Source of the DNA: Brevibacillus massiliensis
GTDB taxonomy: Bacteria; Bacillota; Bacilli; Brevibacillales; Brevibacillaceae
Length of the DNA: 64,000 nt
Direction of reading: 5' to 3'
Assembly: GCF_000311785.1 (NCBI RefSeq)
Contig: NZ_HE978541.1
Span: 49,895-113,894, forward strand
This document shows, one piece after another, positions 26,504 through 35,460 of the stretch (positions are counted from its first letter, which is position 1; every line of letters starts with the position of its first letter). The notes beneath the pieces were generated by a model that saw only the letters and a list, made by a program, of their open reading frames with translations, had not been told where the DNA came from and searched no databases. The position numbers and the translations under genes are program-made.

Positions 26504-27388
26504 ATGCGTCTTGCAACCGTAAAGAAAGAGGGAATCGAAACAGCTGCCATTGTTGCCGAGCACGGAGTACTAACGGTAGATCTGGCAAATCAAAAGCTGA
26601 ACAAAAATTGGCCGAGCAGTTTGTTTGAGATCATTCAATCCGGGAAATTGGCCGAGATAAATGAGTGGTATCAAAACGGCGGCCGCCAGGAGCTGGAGAC
26701 GCTCAAAGGCGAGCTGATTCCCGCCGACCGTGTGGAATACGGTCCGCTCTATCGCCATCCGCGAAAAATCTGGGGGATTGGCCTGAACTATGTGGAACAC
26801 GCCGCAGACCTTCATGAGAAGGCGCCAAATACGGAACCTGCCAGCTTCATGAAGCCGGACACCACCATCATTGGTCCTGGCGATACGATTGAAATCCCGT
26901 TCCAATCTGACCGGACGACGGCGGAGGCCGAACTGGGGATCATTATCGGAAAAGAATGCAAGAATGTATCCGAAGCGGATGCGCCGGGCGTGATCGCCGG
27001 TTTTACCGCCATTATCGACATGACTGCCGAAGACATCCTGCAGAAAAACCCGCGTTATCTCACCCGTTCCAAGAGCTTTGACACCTTTTTCAGCTTCGGT
27101 CCGCACCTGGTCACTCCGGATGAAGTGGATGAGGTTCTCGATTTGAATGTGTCAACGGTCATCAACGGGAGGATTCACCGGAAAAACGTCGTTTCCAATA
27201 TGACGTTCCGTCCGTGGTACCTCGTATCCTTCCATTCCAAAGTCATGAAGCTTTTGCCGGGAGATATCATCTCCACCGGAACCCCGGGGGCAGTCGTCAT
27301 TCGGGACGGGGATGTCGTGGAGTGCCAGATCGATGGATTTGAAAAATTGGTAAATCCGGTAAAGGACCTCAAGCAGAAAGAGGAGTGA
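26504..27388 (+). CDS. Fumarylacetoacetate hydrolase (FAH) family protein
   Basis: A 294-residue protein with an N-terminal accessory domain and the FAH C-terminal fold. GIGLNYVEHAAD, PASFMKPDTTIIGPGD and the metal-binding AEAELGIIIGKECKN are present, followed by ARY-type residues and STGTPGAVV. Family members hydrolyse or isomerise beta-diketo acids made in aromatic ring degradation, with Mg2+ or Mn2+. ATG 26504 has GGGAGGG upstream. It sits directly before a VOC protein and an IclR regulator, an aromatic-catabolism context. Confidence 0.88.
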   Translation: MRLATVKKEGIETAAIVAEHGVLTVDLANQKLNKNWPSSLFEIIQSGKLAEINEWYQNGGRQELETLKGELIPADRVEYGPLYRHPRKIWGIGLNYVEHAADLHEKAPNTEPASFMKPDTTIIGPGDTIEIPFQSDRTTAEAELGIIIGKECKNVSEADAPGVIAGFTAIIDMTAEDILQKNPRYLTRSKSFDTFFSFGPHLVTPDEVDEVLDLNVSTVINGRIHRKNVVSNMTFRPWYLVSFHSKVMKLLPGDIISTGTPGAVVIRDGDVVECQIDGFEKLVNPVKDLKQKEE

Positions 27389-27394
27389 GAATCG

Positions 27395-27790
27395 GTGATC
27401 AAAAAAGCAGAGCATGTAGCCTTGATTGTGACCGATATGGAAAGATCGATCCAGTACTACAGCAGCATGTTTGGCTATAAGCTGCGGACAAGAGGACAAA
27501 GCGCCACCAGAGATATGGCTTTCCTGTACCATGATGACCAGCCGGGATTTGAGATTGAGCTGATTCGCGACCTCAAGCCGCTGGGAGAGTACTCTGACAG
27601 TGGAATCGTCAATCACCTGGCTTTTACGGTGGAAAATATCGAAGAGGCGATGGAATACTATCGCCAAAAAGGGGTTCAGTTCAACAGCGAGAAGCCAAAT
27701 ACCGCGATCGACGGGGCAAAGACGATTTTCTTCCACGGTCCGGACCGCGAGTTGCTTCAATTTGTCCAGCCCAATCGAGAAAGGGTATAG
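27395..27790 (+). CDS. VOC (glyoxalase/dioxygenase) family protein
   Basis: A 131-residue single-module VOC protein beginning IKKAEHVALIVTDMERSIQYYSSMFGYKL, with metal-ligand candidates His7, Glu in FEIELI, His in IVNHLAFTVENIEE and a C-terminal Glu (RELLQFVQP). Metal-dependent lyases, isomerases and dioxygenases share this fold. GTG 27395 follows AGAGGAG and lies 6 bp after the FAH stop, so the two are one operon. The reaction is not predictable. Confidence 0.85.
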   Translation: MIKKAEHVALIVTDMERSIQYYSSMFGYKLRTRGQSATRDMAFLYHDDQPGFEIELIRDLKPLGEYSDSGIVNHLAFTVENIEEAMEYYRQKGVQFNSEKPNTAIDGAKTIFFHGPDRELLQFVQPNRERV

Positions 27791-27861
27791 GAATTCGGTA
27801 CATAAGCTTGAAAAGTGCGGGATGAACCATCGGAATCTCGGATACGCAAAAAAGCAAAACA

Positions 27862-27900
27862 CAAAAAGCCAAGGCGAGTCTGTCTCATCGAGGCTTTTTG
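27862..27900. terminator. Bidirectional terminator between VOC and IclR genes
   Basis: CAAAAAGCC (27862-27870) pairs with GGCTTTTTG (27892-27900), with A and T tracts on both sides. It lies between two convergent genes and can serve both. Confidence 0.7.
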
Positions 27901-27910
27901 CGGCTTCGGC

Positions 27911-28690
27911 TCAATACGGCTTTCTGTAGCCAAGTCTGGCGGAGATTTCGTTCGCCGCTCCAATAATCTTGTTCACATAGGGAGTCAGTGTGGAAGCGTT
28001 CAATCGTTGGATAGGGCCAATCACGGTGACGGTATTGACTACCTGGCCCGTGTAATCGCGAATCGGGGCGGAGATAGAGGCAACCCCAACGCGAAGTTCT
28101 TCGACGCAAACACAGTACCCCTGCTCTTTCACCGTCTTTAATATCCTGCGAATTGATTCCGGATCGGTATTGGTTTTTTCCGTATACGCCTGCAGGTCTG
28201 CGCTAAGAGCTTGTTCGATGACCTGTTCGCTTTGATGGGCGAGCAGGATTCTGCCTGAGCTTGTGCAGTAGGCCGGGTTTCTTCTGCCGACATGCGTGAG
28301 AATTTGAACAGGATGCTTGCATTCCACTTTGTTGATGTAGATGACATCCGTTCCGTCCAAGACGGCGATGTGAGATGTCTCCTGAATGTCATTTACCAAT
28401 TTTTGCAGAACGCCCAAGGATTCTCTCTCGATTTCCAGATTGGAGGTAAGAATCGTATTCAAGTTTAGAATCGACAGCCCCAGCCTGTATTTTTGCGTCT
28501 CCTGGTCTTTGGTGACAAAACCTTCGCTGGCCAATGTAGCCAACAGGCGGCTTACCGTGCTTTTTCCCAGGCCTAAGGATTTCGCCAGGTCCGTCACTTT
28601 TTTCTCTGGTTCATCCAGGGAAAAACTGTTGAGAATGCGCAGGGCATTTTTGACTGACGAAAGCAAATAGTCATTGCTGCTCTTGTCCAT
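27911..28690 (-). CDS. IclR family transcriptional regulator
   Basis: A 259-residue regulator. An N-terminal winged helix-turn-helix (VTDLAKSLGLGKSTVSRLLATLASEGFV) is followed by the IclR ligand-binding domain ending VSISAPIRDYTGQVV-type sequence. Such proteins sense organic acids and control aromatic or carbon-source catabolism. It is convergent with the FAH-VOC pair, which is its most likely target. ATG at 28690 has AAGGAG upstream on the minus strand, with slightly long spacing. Confidence 0.9.
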   Translation of the reverse strand: MDKSSNDYLLSSVKNALRILNSFSLDEPEKKVTDLAKSLGLGKSTVSRLLATLASEGFVTKDQETQKYRLGLSILNLNTILTSNLEIERESLGVLQKLVNDIQETSHIAVLDGTDVIYINKVECKHPVQILTHVGRRNPAYCTSSGRILLAHQSEQVIEQALSADLQAYTEKTNTDPESIRRILKTVKEQGYCVCVEELRVGVASISAPIRDYTGQVVNTVTVIGPIQRLNASTLTPYVNKIIGAANEISARLGYRKPY

Positions 28691-28894
28691 AAACGAGATC
28701 GCTCCTTATCGTCTGCCGCAGGAAATGTTGCAAATATCGGAACATTAAATCTCTATATAAAACATAGTGTACCATAAAAAGTGAATATAGAGAAATTGAT
28801 GAAAATGCTAGAAGGCGGGCTGGTGCCAGGGCGTCCAAATCTCTTCAGGGGATGCGCTTAGATATGATAAGATAGAATCATCACCAGAAGGGCG

Positions 28895-29155
28895 GTGCGG
28901 GAGTTGAAACGGGAGGAGATCGAACAGTTAGTTGGCCTGATGCGCGGGATGATGAAGGAAGAACTGCAGCCGGTCGTCAAGAGATTGAACAGCTTGGAGC
29001 AGGGATTTGGACGGCTGGAGCAGAGGCAGGAGCAGCTGGAGCAGGGATTTGGACGGCTGGAGCAGAGGCAAAAAGACGGCTTGACAGAGATGAGAAGCCA
29101 TTTTAAACGGGTTGAAGACAAATTGGACACACATGAATTTGTCGCCGACAAATGA
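28895..29155 (+). CDS. Small coiled-coil protein with a 14-residue tandem repeat
   Basis: An 86-residue, strongly charged protein with a heptad pattern throughout. The unit LEQGFGRLEQRQEQ occurs twice in tandem because 34 bp at 28995-29028 recur exactly at 29037-29070. The GTG start follows AGAAGGG. No membrane segment or known domain is seen. A further 16-codon frame from ATG 29174 (QAEVSKLKDKYFQMD) looks like a displaced end of the same coiled coil, so a frameshift near 29150 is possible. Confidence 0.6.
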   Translation: MRELKREEIEQLVGLMRGMMKEELQPVVKRLNSLEQGFGRLEQRQEQLEQGFGRLEQRQKDGLTEMRSHFKRVEDKLDTHEFVADK

Positions 29156-29262
29156 TCCGGGAAGGTGCTTACCATGCAGGCTGAAGTCAGCAAATTGAAG
29201 GACAAGTACTTTCAAATGGACTGACCCGACGAATTTTCTAGAAGACAGCTACAGGCGAGAGA

Positions 29263-29841
29263 GTGAACATTGACATGCATGAACGAAGAGAATTTTCGAT
29301 CCGAGAAAGCAATATTGCCCTGATTGGCTTTATGGGAGCGGGAAAGTCCAGCGTCGGGCGACTGGTTGCCAAAAAACTGTACCGGGATTTCATCGATATT
29401 GACGAAGAGATCGTCAAAAAATTTGGCATGCCTATTACAGAAATCTTTCAGAAGTTGGGGGAAGAACAGTTTCGCAAGATGGAGCGGGAGCTGATCACCC
29501 ACTACTGCACCAATACCCGCTTGAAGATCCTCTCCCTGGGCGGCGGGGCTTATTTGCAAGAAGAAGTGCGCAATGTCTGTCTGACCCATTGCATCGTCTT
29601 CTTCCTGGACTTGTCCTGGGATTCCTGGAAAGACCGGCTGCCGCTGATTATCGACAGCCGTCCCATTCTTCAGAACAAGAGCTTGCCGGAGATAGAAGAA
29701 CTGTTTTTCAAGCGCAGAGAAGTCTATTCGATAAACCATTCCCAATTTGTCACCAGCAATCTCGACCCCGAGACGGTAGCCGAGCAGATGGTCGAATCGC
29801 TTAAAACAGCCTGGGACACCTACCAACCCCATAAAGACTGA
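29263..29841 (+). CDS. aroK: Shikimate kinase
   Basis: A 192-residue P-loop kinase with Walker A GFMGAGKSS, the shikimate-binding Asp motif DFIDIDEEI, the GGG motif (SLGGGAYL) and the RPIL lid region. It phosphorylates shikimate at the 3-OH with ATP in the chorismate pathway. The start is uncertain: GTG 29263 or ATG 29275, neither with a strong ribosome binding site. No other aro gene is nearby. Confidence 0.88.
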   Translation: MNIDMHERREFSIRESNIALIGFMGAGKSSVGRLVAKKLYRDFIDIDEEIVKKFGMPITEIFQKLGEEQFRKMERELITHYCTNTRLKILSLGGGAYLQEEVRNVCLTHCIVFFLDLSWDSWKDRLPLIIDSRPILQNKSLPEIEELFFKRREVYSINHSQFVTSNLDPETVAEQMVESLKTAWDTYQPHKD

Positions 29842-29855
29842 CAGTAGACCCATAC

Positions 29856-29905
29856 GACCTTCGTATAACAGCCCCATAGAGAGGCGTTATGCAAAGGTCC
29901 TTTTG
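29856..29905 (+). terminator. Rho-independent terminator after the shikimate kinase
   Basis: A long stem forms from GACCTT/AAGGTC, GTATAAC/GTTATGC and GCC/GGC between 29856 and 29899, followed by CTTTTG. Confidence 0.75.
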
Positions 29906-29955
29906 TATCTAAAAGAGGGCGAGGATACCTGTTTTGAAAACAAAACGTTTGATTA

Positions 29956-30040
29956 ATAACGAATTTTCGGTTGATATGGTAAGTTGTTTTACTTATATTA
30001 GTAAATAACGAAAGTGAATTCCTAAATTTTCATTCGTTAT
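29956..30040 (+). promoter_or_regulatory. Promoter and repeated operator sites of the ywrC operon
   Basis: TTGATA (29971-29976), 17 bp and TATATT (29994-29999) form a good sigma-A promoter. The -10 lies in a dyad TTTACT...AGTAAA (29988-30005). The octamer ATAACGAA occurs at 29956-29963 and 30005-30012, and inverted (TTCGTTAT) at 30033-30040. This pattern flanks the promoter and suits autoregulation by the Lrp-type regulator encoded next. Confidence 0.6.
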
Positions 30041-30081
30041 GAAAATGACAAGACGCATTTGGCAGCGAAAGGAGGGAGATA

Positions 30082-30570
30082 ATGGTCTACGAGTATTCGG
30101 AAGCGAGTGAAATGCCTCCAATGGAACTGGATGATCTTGACAGACAGATCCTTGAAGCTTTGCATGAAAACGGGCGGATCTCGTATACAGAGCTGGGAAA
30201 GAGAATCGGCTTGTCGCGCGTGGCCGTCCAGGCCCGGATCAGTGCGCTCAGCGAAGCGGGGATTATTGAGAGATTTACTGTGGTGATCAATCCGGCGAAG
30301 GTGGGGATTCAGGTATCGGCATTTTTCAATATTGACATCGAACCGAGATACCTGGAAGAGGTGGCGAAAAAATTGGTGGAAGTGCCGGCTGTTACCAGTC
30401 TCTACCACATGACAGGGCCCAGCACCCTGCACATGCACGGAATTTTTGCTAATACCCAGGAAATGGAAAAATTTTTGATGAAGACGCTTTACACCATGCC
30501 GGGAATTGTCCGTGTGGAAACGCAAATGCTGTTGAAGAGGTACAAGAGCCGCATGGGTATGAAGCTGTAA
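30082..30570 (+). CDS. ywrC: Lrp/AsnC family regulator of a chromate transporter operon
   Basis: A 162-residue Lrp/AsnC protein: helix-turn-helix [34 protein letters not shown], then the RAM ligand domain ending in a short basic tail. In Bacillus subtilis ywrC (also called chrS) precedes ywrB and ywrA, which encode the two halves of a chromate transporter, and ywrD. The same order is seen here. It probably represses its own operon through the ATAACGAA sites upstream. AAAGGAGGGAG precedes the ATG. Confidence 0.9.
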   Translation: MVYEYSEASEMPPMELDDLDRQILEALHENGRISYTELGKRIGLSRVAVQARISALSEAGIIERFTVVINPAKVGIQVSAFFNIDIEPRYLEEVAKKLVEVPAVTSLYHMTGPSTLHMHGIFANTQEMEKFLMKTLYTMPGIVRVETQMLLKRYKSRMGMKL

Positions 30571-30591
30571 AAAACAAAGGTGGGATTGCGA

Positions 30592-31179
30592 GTGAGCTTG
30601 GGGCCATACAAAGAGTTGGTGCTCGGGATGTTCCGGGTTGGTATCTTTGGCTACGGCGGCGGGCCTTCCGTCATTCCACTGTTTCGTTACGAGGCAGTGT
30701 CAAAGTACCGTTGGCTGGATGATGACGAGTTTGGAGAAATTCTCGCCCTGGCGAATACACTGCCGGGACCGATTGCGACGAAGATGGCCGCGTATTTGGG
30801 ATACAAGTTGAAGGGGAGCGCCGGTGCTGCCGTCGCTGTTTTAGCCCATATTTTGCCGACGAGCTTCGCGATGGTTGCCCTGTTGGGTGTGCTCTACGCG
30901 CTGAAGCATTCCAAGGTTGTCGCCGGGATGATCGCTGCGGTAGGTCCGGTCATCATCGTCATGCTGGGGATGATGACGTACGACTTTGCCGCGAAAGCAT
31001 GGAAGGGACTGGGCAAAGCACTCGCAATCGGATTTTGCCTCCTCGCGTTTCTGCTGCTTCAGGTCTTGAATGTGCACCCTGGAATCGTCGTACTGATCTT
31101 CCTCGCCTATGGCGCCTTTCACCTTGGCTTGATGAATCGGCTCAAACACAAGCAGAAAGGGAAAGGAATTTCGCTATGA
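30592..31179 (+). CDS. ywrB: Chromate transporter, first half-size subunit (CHR family)
   Basis: A 195-residue single-domain CHR protein with the motifs FGYGGGPSVIPLF and LANTLPGPIATKMAAYLGYK. Half-size CHR proteins come in pairs that act together to export chromate or a related oxyanion from the cell. GTG 30592 is preferred to GTG 30580 because AAAGGTGGGA lies just upstream. It overlaps the second subunit by 4 bp. Confidence 0.92.
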   Translation: MSLGPYKELVLGMFRVGIFGYGGGPSVIPLFRYEAVSKYRWLDDDEFGEILALANTLPGPIATKMAAYLGYKLKGSAGAAVAVLAHILPTSFAMVALLGVLYALKHSKVVAGMIAAVGPVIIVMLGMMTYDFAAKAWKGLGKALAIGFCLLAFLLLQVLNVHPGIVVLIFLAYGAFHLGLMNRLKHKQKGKGISL

Positions 31180-31721
31180 CGAGCTGGTGGGACGTTTTTT
31201 GGGGAATCTTTGTTGCCAATCTGCTGGGGTACGGAGGCGGGCCGTCTTCGATTCCGTTGATGCAGTCGGAAATCGTCAATCACTACGGTTGGATGACGAA
31301 TGGACAATTTGTCGATGTACTGGCGGTGGCGAATGCTCTGCCAGGGCCGGTAGCTACCAAGATCGCTGCCTTCGTGGGCTATCAGGTGGCGGGCTGGATG
31401 GGGTTTGTCATTGCGACAGCAGCGGCTGTGGTGCCGTCAGCGGCTGCCTTGATCGTGCTGCTCAAAACGCTGAACCGCTATCGCCATTCCCCTGTCGTCA
31501 AGGGCATGACCCTGTTGGTTCAACCGGTCATTGCGGTGATGATGGCGGTACTGACCTGGGAAATGGGGGAGGTTTCCGTTCAGTCAATCGGGATATGGCA
31601 ATCATTGGGGATCGCCTTGGTTGCGCTCTGGGCCCTGACCAAAGGGCGGATTCATCCGGCACTGGTGATAGTGGCCGCCTTCGTCTACGGCGGGCTGGTG
31701 CTGTCTCATATGGCAGTTTGA
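31176..31721 (+). CDS. ywrA: Chromate transporter, second half-size subunit (CHR family)
   Basis: A 181-residue CHR protein with the paired motifs LLGYGGGPSSIPLMQSE and VANALPGPVATKIAAFVGYQ. It is homologous to the upstream subunit and inserts with opposite topology in the studied Bacillus pair. ATGA overlap with the first subunit indicates translational coupling. Longer frames from 30999 run through ywrB and are not real. Confidence 0.92.
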   Translation: MTSWWDVFWGIFVANLLGYGGGPSSIPLMQSEIVNHYGWMTNGQFVDVLAVANALPGPVATKIAAFVGYQVAGWMGFVIATAAAVVPSAAALIVLLKTLNRYRHSPVVKGMTLLVQPVIAVMMAVLTWEMGEVSVQSIGIWQSLGIALVALWALTKGRIHPALVIVAAFVYGGLVLSHMAV

Positions 31722-31738
31722 GAGGGGGAAGAAAGGTT

Positions 31739-33346
31739 ATGAAATTTGATTCCATGTACTATCCGTATGCATCGCGAGAGACGGCCGTCTATGCAAGAAA
31801 CGGGATGGTTGCTACCTCGCAGCCGCTGGCTGCCCAGGCGGGGCTGCGAATCCTGCAAAAAGGAGGCAATGCGATCGATGCGGCGATCGCGACGGCGGCT
31901 GCATTAACGGTTTTAGAGCCAACCTCCAATGGCATCGGGGGAGACGCCTTTGCCCTGGTCTGGACACAGGGCGGACTGCATGGCCTCAATGCGAGCGGTC
32001 CGGCTCCGCGGAGCATATCCTGTGAAGCTCTGGAGAGGGCAGGGTACAAAGAAATACCCAAGTACGGGTTTCTTCCGCTGACAGTCCCAGGAGCTCCTGC
32101 CGGTTGGGCAGAGCTGTCGCGCAGGTTTGGCAAGCTGCCGTTTGCCGAGGTGCTGGAACCGGCGATTACCTATGCGGAAAACGGATATCCGCTGACGCCG
32201 GTCCTGGGAACATACTGGGCCAAAGCGTACAAAGTGTATAAAGAGCACCTGCGCGGGGAAGAGTTTCAAGGCTGGTTCGACACGTTTGCGCCTCAAGGCA
32301 GAGCACCCGAGATCGGCGAAATCTGGAGCTCTCCCGATCACGCCAGGACTCTGCAGGAAATCGCGGAGACGAATGCGGAGTCGTTTTACCGGGGGGAGCT
32401 GGCCGAAAAAATCGACCGATTTTCCCGCAAGCATGGCGGCTATCTGCGGTTGGAGGACCTTGAAAGCTACAAGCCGGAGTGGGTGGAACCGATATCTGTC
32501 AACTACCGCGGCTACGATGTGTGGGAAATCCCGCCGAACGGTCATGGTCTGGTCGCCCTGATAGCTCTGAACATTCTGAAAGGATTTGACTTTGGCGAGC
32601 GGGATACCCCGGGTACGTACCACAAGCAGATCGAAGCGATAAAGCTGGCCTTTGCCGACGGGAAGAAGTACATTGCCGACCCGTGCAGCATGTCCGTCCG
32701 GGTGGCCGATCTCTTGTCTGATGCCTACGCAGAAGAGAGGCGGCGACTGATTGGAAAGGAAGCCATACAGCCGGAGCCGGGCAGGCCGCCACAAGGCGGA
32801 ACGGTCTACTTGTGTACGGCCGATGGAGAAGGCAACATGGTCTCCTTCATCCAGAGCAACTACATGGGCTTTGGGTCAGGCCTGGTGGTGCCGGGTACAG
32901 GGATCGCCCTGCACAATCGCGGGCATAACTTTACCCTGGAACAGGGACACGACAATTGCCTGTTTGGCGGCAAACGGCCTTATCATACGATCATTCCGGG
33001 GTTCATGACCAAAGACGGCAAGCCGATCGGGCCGTTCGGCGTAATGGGGGCGTTCATGCAGCCGCAGGGCCATGTGCAGGTCGTCATGAACACCGTCGAT
33101 TTTCATCTGAATCCGCAAGCGGCGCTGGATGCGCCGAGGTGGCGGTGGATTGAAGGGAAGTCGATCGAGCTCGAGCATTCGACTCCTCCTCATTTGGCAG
33201 AAATGCTGGCGAGACTCGGGCATGACGTGAACTGGGCCTTGGGCTCCGGGGATTTTGGACGCGGGCAGATCATCTGGCGGCAGGATAACGGGGTCCTCGT
33301 CGGAGGCACTGAGCATCGGACAGACGGGCAGGTAGCCGCTTGGTAG
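31739..33346 (+). CDS. ywrD: Gamma-glutamyltransferase-like protein (YwrD type)
   Basis: A 535-residue Ntn-hydrolase of the gamma-glutamyltranspeptidase family. GGNAIDAAIATAAALTVLEPTSNGIGGDAFALVW is the N-terminal hallmark. The self-cleavage and nucleophile Thr is seen in GGTVYLCTAD, and the small subunit ends with the usual EHRTDGQVAAW. There is no signal peptide, so it should stay in the cytosol like YwrD. It closes the ywrC-B-A-D group, 17 bp after ywrA, with GGGGGAAGAAAGG before the ATG. A thiol-related role beside a chromate exporter is possible but inferred. Confidence 0.92.
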   Translation: MKFDSMYYPYASRETAVYARNGMVATSQPLAAQAGLRILQKGGNAIDAAIATAAALTVLEPTSNGIGGDAFALVWTQGGLHGLNASGPAPRSISCEALERAGYKEIPKYGFLPLTVPGAPAGWAELSRRFGKLPFAEVLEPAITYAENGYPLTPVLGTYWAKAYKVYKEHLRGEEFQGWFDTFAPQGRAPEIGEIWSSPDHARTLQEIAETNAESFYRGELAEKIDRFSRKHGGYLRLEDLESYKPEWVEPISVNYRGYDVWEIPPNGHGLVALIALNILKGFDFGERDTPGTYHKQIEAIKLAFADGKKYIADPCSMSVRVADLLSDAYAEERRRLIGKEAIQPEPGRPPQGGTVYLCTADGEGNMVSFIQSNYMGFGSGLVVPGTGIALHNRGHNFTLEQGHDNCLFGGKRPYHTIIPGFMTKDGKPIGPFGVMGAFMQPQGHVQVVMNTVDFHLNPQAALDAPRWRWIEGKSIELEHSTPPHLAEMLARLGHDVNWALGSGDFGRGQIIWRQDNGVLVGGTEHRTDGQVAAW

Positions 33347-33356
33347 GACCTGATTT

Positions 33357-33400
33357 GACCACCCCTGAAGGGAAGTGACGGGGTGGTCTTGTTTTGTTTG
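33357..33400 (+). terminator. Rho-independent terminator of the ywr operon
   Basis: GACCACCCC (33357-33365) pairs with GGGGTGGTC (33380-33388), followed by TTGTTTTGTTTG. Confidence 0.88.
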
Positions 33401-33498
33401 CAGCTATAGGCAAGCACATCAAGTTTTCAATGTGCCGTGACCCATGGAGACAATGCAAATAATGTAGAAGTATGAGGAAACGAAAGAAGGAATACTCG

Positions 33499-34566
33499 AT
33501 GGGTACAGCAAAGAAATGGAGGCTTGTCCGAAAATACTCGCGGAAATGCGGTCCTGTCTGGTATGTCAAATCGGAAGAAAAACGGAGAGCGTATTTTAAG
33601 TACGTGAACTGGGGATCGATTTTGGCCAACGAATTAATCTGTTACCGTCTGGCCCGGTTAATCAAGCTGAAAGCGGCAAAAATAGAGCCGGTGGAGATTG
33701 AAGGTAAGCGAGGAGTCGTTTCAATCGTTCGCCGGGCGCGGAGCCTTTCATCATGGAACGGTCTGTACAGGAAATTGCAGGGAGAGATCCTGAAGCATCT
33801 GAAGAAGCCGGAACAACTGCTGCAGACATTTGTGTTTGATATCTGGATCTGTAACGTGGACAGACACGGGGGAAATCTGATTACGTACCGCAAGGGGAAA
33901 AAGCTGTACGACTTTTATCTGATCGACCACGGATTGGCTTTACTGGGTGCAGCGAAATACAGGAAAACCGAATGGGATTCTTCCTATTGGGAGCACGTGG
34001 CCAAATACAACCATCACTATGTTCGCGGCTTGCGTGCTTCCATTCACAGCTATGAGCAGCTCTCCCCGTTTGTCCGGCAGATACAGGAGATTCCATCCGA
34101 TAAGATCAAAAAGATTGTGGAAGATGTGCCTTCCTCTCTTCTATCCCGTGAGAAAAAGGAGATCGTCGTCACATTCCTGCTGAATCGCCAACGAAACCTG
34201 CACAAGATTGTGAAGCTATGGATGGAGGAATCCAAGATCTGCAAAAAGAAAAAGCGGACCAAAAAGCGTGAGGATATCTCTTCGGCCAAACGACCCGTCG
34301 GTGACGCCGGCAAAGCTGTAGTGATCAGCGAACCGCCAGCGACGGAAGCCGTCGCCGGAACGGTGTACCATGCCGCCGAGCCCATACAAGTCACGGGAGA
34401 ACCAGGCACAGCAAAGCCAGGCACGGAAAATCCAATCACTGAAAATCCAAGCACAGCCATGCCGATACACGATCTTCCGGCTGAAGAAGCCATTTTCGCC
34501 GAAGCAGACGATGACCCTTTTGATTACGAGATGGAAGAAGAAGCCGGCGATGAAACAGTTCAATAG
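33499..34566 (+). CDS. HipA-like / PI3K-fold kinase with a low-complexity acidic tail
   Basis: A 355-residue protein. Residues 1-150 carry HipA/phosphatidylinositol-kinase-like motifs: NVDRHGGN (119-126, catalytic loop) and LIDHG (141-145, metal-binding Asp). Residues 150-255 are a helical, basic region. The C-terminal 90 residues are low in complexity, with Pro/Thr/Glu repeats of the type PGTAKPGTENPITENPSTA, and end strongly acidic. No HipB-type antitoxin gene is adjacent, so it need not be a toxin. ATG 33499 has GAAAGAAGG upstream; ATG 33472 would add nine basic residues. The substrate is unknown. Confidence 0.7.
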   Translation: MGTAKKWRLVRKYSRKCGPVWYVKSEEKRRAYFKYVNWGSILANELICYRLARLIKLKAAKIEPVEIEGKRGVVSIVRRARSLSSWNGLYRKLQGEILKHLKKPEQLLQTFVFDIWICNVDRHGGNLITYRKGKKLYDFYLIDHGLALLGAAKYRKTEWDSSYWEHVAKYNHHYVRGLRASIHSYEQLSPFVRQIQEIPSDKIKKIVEDVPSSLLSREKKEIVVTFLLNRQRNLHKIVKLWMEESKICKKKKRTKKREDISSAKRPVGDAGKAVVISEPPATEAVAGTVYHAAEPIQVTGEPGTAKPGTENPITENPSTAMPIHDLPAEEAIFAEADDDPFDYEMEEEAGDETVQ

Positions 34567-34604
34567 GGGTGTCGCCCTTGCCTGAGTGAGAAATTTTCCG
34601 GGGC

Positions 34605-35271
34605 TGAACTGCACCCAAATTGTTAGACACATAACAATTGGAGGTGCAGTTTTTCTATGGTTACATTTACTGCAGACGAGAAATTGTCAGCGGTTCAACG
34701 CTATTTAGATGGCGTAAGGAGTTATGAGTCGATTGCTGGATGCAATACGAGCGCAGCGGTGCAGGAGCATGTAGAAAATCCTATACAAGTTTTTCGGCGC
34801 AGTTTAAACTCGAAAATGGAGAATACAGTTCCATTCACAAGGAATAGACGTGCAATCAAAGAAAAAGGGGCGTCCAACCATGAAGAAGGAAAACAAGAAA
34901 GGAACACCCGTTGAAGGATCAGTCGAAGCACTGTAAGAAGAAATAGAGCGTTTACTTATGGAGAATGCTTTTCTAAAAAAGTTGAACGCCTTAGTTCAAA
35001 GCAAGGAAAAATTACAAAGCAAGATAAAGCGCAAACAGTCTTTACGCTTCGGATCAAGGCTGGCATCATCAAATGAGTACATACCAACACGCATGAGAGT
35101 ATGTCGCGAAAAGGGAACGGTTAGGATAACGCATCCCAGGAGTTTGAAAGCATGGAACATTTAAAGCAGGAATTGGAAAAATATATCGATTATTATAATC
35201 ACAAACGAATCAAGGCAAATCTTACATGCTGTTTCATCAAAGAACCAGTCTAACTTTTTGGGGTCACTTCA
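34605..35271 (+). mobile_element. Decayed IS3-family insertion sequence (IS150-like)
   Basis: Imperfect 24-bp terminal inverted repeats (34605-34628 and 35248-35271, 19 of 24 matching, inner ends GTTAGAC) bound 667 bp. An orfA start survives at 34657 (VTFTADEKLSAVQRYLDG), then the frame decays. The orfA end is visible near 34945-35030 (LLMENAFLKKLNALVQSKEKLQSKIKRK). The last orfB residues appear near 35150-35215 ([22 protein letters not shown]). The DDE catalytic core is deleted; intact relatives are about 1.4-1.5 kb. It is more AT-rich than its neighbours. Confidence 0.85.
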
Positions 35272-35460
35272 TTTCCTGTTTTCATTTAATTTAAACTTGT
35301 TTATAATCATTGAAAAGCAAAATACATCTGCGTACCCCGTTTCGTCTGATGGATTTTGCGGTAATATCCGAGTAAGAACATTGGATAAGAGGGAGGAATG
35401 GAACGCATCTTATGACGAGAGAGACCATGCTGCAAGAAAGGAGGCGAACCAAGAAGGCAA

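Noticed and set aside
28995-29070. Possible CRISPR-like repeat
   Set aside because: There are only two copies, they touch with an 8-bp gap, and they encode a coiled-coil repeat in frame.
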